From NCBI GenBank assembly GCA_023411225.1, contig JAEYPA010000010.1, positions 8,070-72,069 of the forward strand: a stretch of DNA of 64,000 nt. Reading direction: 5' to 3'. Origin of the DNA: Bacillota bacterium. GTDB taxonomy: Bacteria; Bacillota; Clostridia; Lachnospirales; Lachnospiraceae. Below the pieces are notes generated by a model, which did no database searches, had not been told where the DNA came from, and worked only from the letters and a program-made list of their open reading frames with translations. Made by a program: the position numbers and the translations under genes. Of this stretch, positions 58,589-64,000 are shown piece by piece. Every line of letters begins with the position of its first letter. Within the stretch, counting starts at the first letter, position 1.

Positions 58589-59553
58589 ACAGCTGAATTA
58601 GAGATTAAGTTCATGGCTCGTAATATATAAATCCAGCCTGTTAAGGTAAAGGCACCAATAAAAGTTGTGGCAACGATGATACTGGAAGTCAGTACGCCAT
58701 CGTTGTCCATGCTTTCTGCCATAATGTAACAGCTGACAGTGGTAGGCGAGGCCAACATAATAAGCAGTGCAACCAGCTTTTCATCATGAAAACCTAATAT
58801 GCAGGCAACTGGAATGAAAATTGCAGGAAGTACTATTAGCTTAATAAAAGAAGCAGTTATAGTCGGTTTTAATTTTTTCAGAGCCTTTCTTCCTTCGAAA
58901 CCTGCTCCTAAGGCGAGAAGAGCAAGAGGGGTAGCCAAGACGGCTATGTTAGTTAAGGTTTTGTTTAATAGGTAGGGAAGTTTAACAGGTAAAAGGGAAA
59001 AAGTAATACCAGCTAATATACTTAGGATAATAGGATTTTTGCCTATATTAATTATGGCTGCTTTCAACTTATCCTTTTTGCCAGCCTGCATAGACTGACC
59101 ATTGGCCTCGAAGGTTAGAACAATGACAGAATAGATGTTAAATAAAGGGACTGTTCCTATAATCATCAGCGGTGCCATACCGGCATTTCCGTACATATTT
59201 TGTATAAAGGCTACTCCCAAGACTGCAGCACTGCTTCGAAAAGAAGCCTGAACAAAGGCACCTGTCATATCTTGCTCCTTCATAAATAGTTTGGTCAAAC
59301 CCCAGATGATAAAAAAACCAATAGTAGTGGAAGCCATGCAGAACAGTACGTAGGAAGTGTCCCATTTAGAACTGATATCTGATGTGCCAATGTCCATAAA
59401 TAGAAGTACTGGCAAGGTAATTTTAAAGTTTAAAGTGTTGGCATTTTTAATAAACTCAGGTCCTAACATTTTAATGTATCTTAGTAGATAACCCAAAACC
59501 ATCATAAGAAATATGGGAAGGGTGGCATTGAGACTAAAAATTAGATTATTCAT
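58585..59553 (-). CDS. AEC family (auxin efflux carrier-like) permease
   Basis: A 322-residue membrane protein with ten helices, e.g. IFLMMVLGYLLRYI, TLNFKITLPVLLFMDI and FIKLIVLPAIFIPVACILGF. Membrane proteins of this family move organic acids such as malate; the substrate is not predictable. Start ATG 59553 after AAGGAGAA-like SD on the minus strand. It is convergent with sbcC, sharing 4 bp. Confidence 0.9.
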   Translation of the reverse strand: MNNLIFSLNATLPIFLMMVLGYLLRYIKMLGPEFIKNANTLNFKITLPVLLFMDIGTSDISSKWDTSYVLFCMASTTIGFFIIWGLTKLFMKEQDMTGAFVQASFRSSAAVLGVAFIQNMYGNAGMAPLMIIGTVPLFNIYSVIVLTFEANGQSMQAGKKDKLKAAIINIGKNPIILSILAGITFSLLPVKLPYLLNKTLTNIAVLATPLALLALGAGFEGRKALKKLKPTITASFIKLIVLPAIFIPVACILGFHDEKLVALLIMLASPTTVSCYIMAESMDNDGVLTSSIIVATTFIGAFTLTGWIYILRAMNLISNSAV

Positions 59554-59748
59554 ATGTATTCTCCTTCTTATGTTTTAGGATTGTAATCTAATTTGAAAAA
59601 GAAGTCAAATGAGAAACTATAAAACTACAGTAAATTGTAGTAGTATATCTTAAGTTTTAATAAATTTTATTGGAATATGTCAAAATATTAGAAGGAGTAT
59701 GGTATAATCCTAGAATAATGATAAATCAAGACGTAAAGGAGAAGTATC

Positions 59749-60762
59749 ATGGCAATATTGGTAACTGGAGGAGCTGGCTATATAGGAAGTCACACTTGTA
59801 TTGAACTGATTAGTGCAGGCTATGAGGTAGTAATTGTTGACAATCTGTGTAATTCATGTGAGCTGGCGGTAAAGAGAGTAGAAGAAATTACAGGTAAAAA
59901 GATAAACTTTTATGCGGTAGATATCGCTGATAGAGAAGGACTTAATGATATTTTTGAAAAAGAATCTATAGATAGTGTTATTCATTTTGCAGGATTAAAA
60001 GCAGTTGGAGAATCGGTAGCAAAGCCACTGGAGTATTATAGTAATAATATTACAGGAACTATTGTTTTGTTAGAAGTAATGCGTGAGCATAATGTAAAGA
60101 ATATTGTATTTAGTTCCTCTGCCACAGTGTATGGGAATCCTAAGACGGTTCCTATCAAGGAAGATTTCCCATTATCTGTTACCAACCCATATGGTAGAAC
60201 AAAGCTGATGATTGAAGAGATTCTACAGGATTTATATGTAGCAGATAAAGAGTGGAATATTATCCTTCTCCGTTACTTTAATCCAATTGGAGCTCATAAG
60301 AGTGGCTTACTGGGAGAAGATCCAAAGGGAATTCCTAATAATCTTCTACCTTATATTGCTCAGGTGGCAGTTGGCAAATTAGATGCACTTGGAGTGTTTG
60401 GGGATGATTATGACACCCCAGATGGAACTGGAGTAAGAGATTATATTCATGTTGTGGATTTAGCAATAGGCCATGTAAAGGCTATTAAGAGACTTGAGGA
60501 TAAAGCCGGGGTTTCCATTTACAATTTGGGAACAGGTAAAGGGTATAGTGTTCTTCAAGTGTTACATGCATTTGAAAAAGCCAGTGGTAAGAAAGTAGAT
60601 TATGTCATTAAGCCAAGAAGAGCTGGAGATATTGCAACCTGCTATGCGGATGCATCAAAGGCGAAAAAGGAGCTTGGCTGGGAAACTACAAAGGACATCG
60701 ATGAGATGTGTGAGGATTCTTGGAGATGGCAAAGCATGAATCCAAACGGATATAATAAGTAA
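59749..60762 (+). CDS. galE: UDP-glucose 4-epimerase
   Basis: A 337-residue SDR enzyme interconverting UDP-glucose and UDP-galactose. NAD site GGAGYIGSH (7-15), catalytic Ser in SSSATVYG (about 125) and Tyr-Lys in NPYGRTKLMIEE (about 150) are seen; CYADASKAKKELGWE near the end is typical. AAAGGAGAAG precedes ATG 59749. It is monocistronic; other Leloir genes are not nearby. Confidence 0.97.
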   Translation: MAILVTGGAGYIGSHTCIELISAGYEVVIVDNLCNSCELAVKRVEEITGKKINFYAVDIADREGLNDIFEKESIDSVIHFAGLKAVGESVAKPLEYYSNNITGTIVLLEVMREHNVKNIVFSSSATVYGNPKTVPIKEDFPLSVTNPYGRTKLMIEEILQDLYVADKEWNIILLRYFNPIGAHKSGLLGEDPKGIPNNLLPYIAQVAVGKLDALGVFGDDYDTPDGTGVRDYIHVVDLAIGHVKAIKRLEDKAGVSIYNLGTGKGYSVLQVLHAFEKASGKKVDYVIKPRRAGDIATCYADASKAKKELGWETTKDIDEMCEDSWRWQSMNPNGYNK

Positions 60763-60768
60763 AAAATC

Positions 60769-60816
60769 AGAGCTGTTGTATTAGAGCCCAGTTGTTGGCT
60801 TTCATGCAACAGCTCT
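60769..60816 (+). terminator. Hairpin after galE
   Basis: Perfect 10-bp stem AGAGCTGTTG (60769-60778 with 60807-60816) and a long loop with an internal AGAGCC/GGCTTT pair. No T-run follows, so termination is uncertain. Confidence 0.5.
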
Positions 60817-60923
60817 TAGTCATTAAAAAATATGTTCGCAAGTTGTTATTTTCTAATTATTAGGTTATAATTAGAACAGAATTTTCATGGCACAAAATAG
60901 TAATACATAGTAGGAGGATGCAT

Positions 60924-62129
60924 ATGAGAAGCAACAACTTAGGTGATCAGATAAAGGATGTTGTGCAGGATGCAATGGATTCCATGGATTTTAATGATCT
61001 TAACCAGAAGATTCAAAGAAGTGTATCCGGAGCGGTTAATGATGTTAAGAGAGCAATTGGTACTTATAAGGATAAGGGTCCCGCTAATGCAAACCCCAAT
61101 CATCCTCGACATTATTTTCATGATCAGTTTTATAGCAAAGATAATTATCAACAGAAGAGAAAAAATATCTATAATAGGGAAAACAATCAGTCTATGAATA
61201 AACCGATTGGAAGAGTTTCCGGTATCGTTATGATGGTACTTGGGATTATTGGTTTGGTTGGTTTTGGTATTACTTCCTTGGTCTTATATCTAGTTGCTAG
61301 GGGTATTCATTCCTATTTTGTATTTGGACCTTTAATTGCAGTATTTACCACAGTTAGTATAGTTTCACTAGGTGTTCTAATTAAGGGTTTATCATTAAAG
61401 AGCAGAACGAAACGATTTAGGGTATATCAGGAGAAATTGCAAAGAAATAATTGCTTTGAAATCAAGATGGTTGCAGAACAACTTGATAAATCCTCCAAAT
61501 ATGTGGTGAAAGACCTTAAGCGTATGATTCGTCTTGGAATGTTTCCGCAGGGACATCTGGACACGAAGCATACTTATTTCATAGGTGATGATAACACCTT
61601 TGAACAATACTGTAAGGCAGAGATAAGCTATGAAGAGAGAAGAAAACTGGAGGAAGAGCAAAAACTAAGAGAGGCGAATGCCTCTGAGGAAGAGAAAGCT
61701 GTGCTTCAAGCAAAGGCTCTGGGAGCTGAATATGTGGCTCAGGTTCGTGAGGCCAATGTTATTATTGAAGGCAATGCAATGAGCCAGAAATTAGACCGTT
61801 TGGAGCTGATTATAAAGAAGATATTCGATCATATAGCCAAACATCCAGAACAGCTATCTGAGATTCGTAGATTTATAGATTACTACCTTCCTATCACACT
61901 GAAGTTGGTGAATGTATATAAGGACTTAGAACATCAACCTATTCAAAGTACGAATATAACCAATAGTAGAAAAGAAATAGAAGATTCTCTAGACACCATA
62001 AATGATGCCTTTGAGAAATTGTTTGATGGTCTATATGAGAACGTAGCCATGGAAGTAGCTACAGATATCAATGTTCTAAATACATTGTTGGCTCAGGAAG
62101 GACTAACAAAGAAAGATTTTCAAGTATAA
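60924..62129 (+). CDS. xpaC: XpaC-like membrane protein (5-bromo-4-chloroindolyl phosphate hydrolysis family)
   Basis: A 401-residue protein. An N-terminal amphipathic, acidic region (1-85), two helices at about 90-160 (VSGIVMMVLGIIGLVGFGITSLV and FVFGPLIAVFTTVSIVSLGVLI), and a cytosolic C-terminal part with coiled coil (EERRKLEEEQKL). Signature wording VAEQLDKSSKYVVKDLKRMIRLGMFPQGHLD (key KSSKYVVKDL) matches the XpaC family. ATG 60924 is chosen because AGGAGG abuts the earlier ATG at 60918. It is followed by telA, the usual partner. Confidence 0.88.
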   Translation: MRSNNLGDQIKDVVQDAMDSMDFNDLNQKIQRSVSGAVNDVKRAIGTYKDKGPANANPNHPRHYFHDQFYSKDNYQQKRKNIYNRENNQSMNKPIGRVSGIVMMVLGIIGLVGFGITSLVLYLVARGIHSYFVFGPLIAVFTTVSIVSLGVLIKGLSLKSRTKRFRVYQEKLQRNNCFEIKMVAEQLDKSSKYVVKDLKRMIRLGMFPQGHLDTKHTYFIGDDNTFEQYCKAEISYEERRKLEEEQKLREANASEEEKAVLQAKALGAEYVAQVREANVIIEGNAMSQKLDRLELIIKKIFDHIAKHPEQLSEIRRFIDYYLPITLKLVNVYKDLEHQPIQSTNITNSRKEIEDSLDTINDAFEKLFDGLYENVAMEVATDINVLNTLLAQEGLTKKDFQV

Positions 62130-62179
62130 TATAATATGCTGACATGATGACTAGTCAGGAATGAAATGGAGGAAGTTTT

Positions 62180-63337
62180 GTGAGTAATGAGGAACAAGTA
62201 TTTGAGAAAGAAACCCCTACCTTGACCTTTGAACCATTTAGCACTGAAGCGAAGCCGTTAGAAGTTATACCAGCTGCTAAAGAAGAGGAACCACAGGTAT
62301 TCGATGAAACCACCTTAACCGTAGAAGAGAAGAAAATGGTGGATGATTTTTCTTCACAAATTGATTTGAATAATTCTAACATGATTATTCAGTTTGGTGC
62401 AGGAGCACAGAAGAAGGTTGCTGATTTTTCAGAAACAGCATTAAACAGTGTAAGAACCAAGGATCTTGGGGAAGTTGGCAACATGCTGATAGATGTGGTA
62501 TTAGAGTTAAAAGGATTTGATGTAAATCAGGAAGAAAAGGGCGGAATTCTTGGGTTCTTTAAACGTAATACAAATAAGCTTTCTTCATTAAAGACCAAAT
62601 ATGATAAGGCAGAAGTTAATGTTAATAAGATCTGTAAGGCATTAGAAGGACATCAGATACAGTTACTTAAGGATGTAGCTACTTTAGATAAGATGTATGA
62701 GCTAAATAAGACTTATTTTAAAGAGCTTTCTATGTACATTCTTGCAGGAAAGAAAAAGCTTAAGGAAGCTGAGGAGAAGGAATTGCCGGCTTTACAGAAG
62801 AAGGCGCAGGAAAGTGGACTTCCTGAGGATGCTCAGGCAGCAAATGATTTTGCAAATCTATGTAACCGTTTTGACAAGAAGCTTCATGATTTGGAATTAA
62901 CCAGAATGATCTCTATTCAGATGGCTCCACAGATTCGTTTGGTTCAGAGTAATGATACCATGATGACAGAGAAGATTCAGTCTACTCTTGTGAACACGAT
63001 TCCATTATGGAAGAGTCAGATGGTTATCGCCCTTGGAATCAATCACTCTCAGGAGGCTGCAAAAGCGCAACGTCAAGTTACAGACATGACCAATGAACTA
63101 TTAAAGAAGAATGCAGAGAACTTAAAGATGGCAACTGTAGAGACGGCTAAAGAATCCGAGCGTGGTATTGTGGATATTGAAACACTTCGTTCTACCAATG
63201 AATCTTTAATTTCTACATTGGATGAGGTAATCAGAATCCAAGAAGAAGGCCGTCAGAAGAGAAAAGAAGCTGAGGTTGAGCTAAATCGTATAGAGACGGA
63301 GTTAAAGAATAAGTTATTGACAATGAATAAAAGATAA
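62180..63337 (+). CDS. telA: TelA family toxic anion resistance protein
   Basis: A 385-residue soluble, mostly helical protein of the TelA/KlaA family, named for tellurite resistance but often with a general stress or envelope role. Seen: SQIDLNNSNMIIQFGAGAQKKVADFSE (part), LSSLKTKYDKAEVNVNKI, YILAGKKKLKEAEEKELP and VNTIPLWKSQMVIALGI. It starts at GTG 62180 after GGAGGAAG. It forms the common xpaC-telA pair and ends in a strong terminator. Confidence 0.93.
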   Translation: MSNEEQVFEKETPTLTFEPFSTEAKPLEVIPAAKEEEPQVFDETTLTVEEKKMVDDFSSQIDLNNSNMIIQFGAGAQKKVADFSETALNSVRTKDLGEVGNMLIDVVLELKGFDVNQEEKGGILGFFKRNTNKLSSLKTKYDKAEVNVNKICKALEGHQIQLLKDVATLDKMYELNKTYFKELSMYILAGKKKLKEAEEKELPALQKKAQESGLPEDAQAANDFANLCNRFDKKLHDLELTRMISIQMAPQIRLVQSNDTMMTEKIQSTLVNTIPLWKSQMVIALGINHSQEAAKAQRQVTDMTNELLKKNAENLKMATVETAKESERGIVDIETLRSTNESLISTLDEVIRIQEEGRQKRKEAEVELNRIETELKNKLLTMNKR

Positions 63338-63373
63338 ATAGTAGGATGTAGGAAACATTTATAATACAATGTT

Positions 63374-63416
63374 AAAGAAAAAGCCTCTTGTTGATCAAGA
63401 GGCTTTTTCTTTGACA
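63374..63416. terminator. Terminator between telA and putP-like gene
   Basis: Perfect 17-bp stem (63374-63390 with 63396-63412), left arm AAAGAAAAAGCCTCTTG, loop TTGAT, with U-rich ends on both strands. Confidence 0.93.
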
Positions 63417-63527
63417 TTGATGTTTTCATAATCAGAATGCTGTGGGGATGTCGCACTGTTATCGAATGTTAGCTTTCTCTTTACATTACTTCCCTGGTTC
63501 AGAAATCAACATCAATAGGTGCCTAAA

Positions 63528-64000
63528 TTAGCATTCTACGTGATTGACGGAATCAAATTCATCCTGAATCTCTTTACTAGGTTCTTTGTCTAGTAAGCTT
63601 ATCACCACAATCAGTAAGGAAGCGAAGATAAAGGCAGGCAGTAATTCATAGATTCCAAAGATTCCACCTAATTTTTTAATGAATAAAGACCAAACAATAG
63701 AGAGACAACCGCCTCCTACCATACCAAAGATAGCTCCTTTTAGAGTAGTACGTTTCCAGAACAGGGAGAATAAAACCAAAGGTCCAAATGCAGCACCAAA
63801 ACCTGCCCAAGCATAGGATACCAATTCAAAGACAGAGCTATTTTCATCCCAAGCAATTAGGATTGAGAATACCGCCACTACTAAAATCGTAACCTTTGAT
63901 ATAACCAATACTTGCTTGTCAGAAGCATTCTTCTTGAATATTTTTTTAAATAGGTTGCTTCCTACAGAAGAGGATACCATTAAAAGCTGTGAGTCTGAGG
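63528..64000 (-). CDS. putP: Sodium/proline symporter-like protein, C-terminal part (5' end outside window)
   Basis: The frame is open to the window end. Codons upstream of ATG 63980 continue DSQLL, and DSQLLMVSSSV is the conserved PutP/SSS motif, so that ATG is internal. The visible 157 or so residues include helices (VTILVVAVFSILIAW, YAWAGFGAAFGPLVLFSLFW and ELLPAFIFASLLIVVISLL) and the SSS motif AWAGFGAAFGPLVLFSLFWKR. It imports proline or a related solute with Na+. Substrate assignment is by wording alone. Confidence 0.9.
   Translation of the reverse strand, partial: SDSQLLMVSSSVGSNLFKKIFKKNASDKQVLVISKVTILVVAVFSILIAWDENSSVFELVSYAWAGFGAAFGPLVLFSLFWKRTTLKGAIFGMVGGGCLSIVWSLFIKKLGGIFGIYELLPAFIFASLLIVVISLLDKEPSKEIQDEFDSVNHVEC

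Noticed and set aside
63528..63980. putP-like gene starting at ATG 63980
   Set aside because: The frame continues upstream with the conserved DSQLL residues to the window edge, so this Met is internal.

Overview
The window is a low-GC, gene-dense Firmicutes chromosome segment. It most resembles a strict or facultative anaerobe of the Lachnospiraceae / Clostridium cluster XIVa. Pointers are pyruvate phosphate dikinase beside pyruvate kinase, rubrerythrin, a Feo cluster with a Cys-rich accessory peptide, a thioredoxin reductase-like flavoprotein without an NADPH motif, small families I associate with Lachnospiraceae, and strong Shine-Dalgarno sites throughout. The species cannot be fixed from the sequence alone. 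No rRNA, tRNA, CRISPR array or intact insertion sequence was found.

Layout. 1-1.6 kb: 3' part of ppdK. 1.7-5.4 kb: MATE exporter with its divergent PadR regulator, an AraC/GyrI regulator and a small unknown protein. 5.5-8.9 kb: iron uptake, with a DtxR-type repressor divergent from feoA-feoA-feoB and a Cys-rich membrane peptide. 9.0-14.9 kb (minus strand): potassium uptake, with a short KdpD and KdpE upstream of TPR protein, RCK_N-only protein, TrkA, a hidden 37-aa membrane peptide, TrkH and an exported OB-fold-like protein; no KdpFABC pump is present. 15.4-18.1 kb: sugar-binding/GGDEF protein coupled to a nitrilase-family amidase. 18.2-24.2 kb: ilvE, a stand-alone pstS, exonuclease III, a Cys-rich mini-protein, a PHP phosphoesterase, a membrane protein and a C39 peptidase. 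24.4-30.6 kb: complete pstSCAB-phoU operon followed by phoB-phoR.

30.7-37.7 kb: pyk, RNase H, rubrerythrin, cobalamin adenosyltransferase, a membrane protein and a polar amino-acid ABC importer. 37.9-40.6 kb: a likely acquired cassette of two tandem radical SAM proteins and a divergent HxlR regulator, next to the decayed tail of a serine recombinase. 40.6-51.4 kb: Mn-catalase, AI-2E-family permease, a MarR-controlled heterodimeric ABC exporter, and a MoxR/DUF58/transglutaminase trio. 51.5-64 kb: a DUF3877-like protein, the flavoprotein, a duplicated FMN_bind-like lipoprotein, sbcDC, an AEC transporter, galE, xpaC-telA and the 3' end of a putP-like sodium symporter.

The most interesting signals are: (i) both PstS proteins have their two lobes in swapped order, as in a circular permutation; (ii) a 37-codon membrane ORF fits exactly between trkA and trkH with overlaps at both ends; (iii) tandem 11-bp repeats occur upstream of the K+ operon (KdpE candidate) and the pst operon (PhoB candidate), with related repeats between kdpD and the GGDEF gene; (iv) an extracellular lipoprotein carries two almost identical FMN_bind-like domains.
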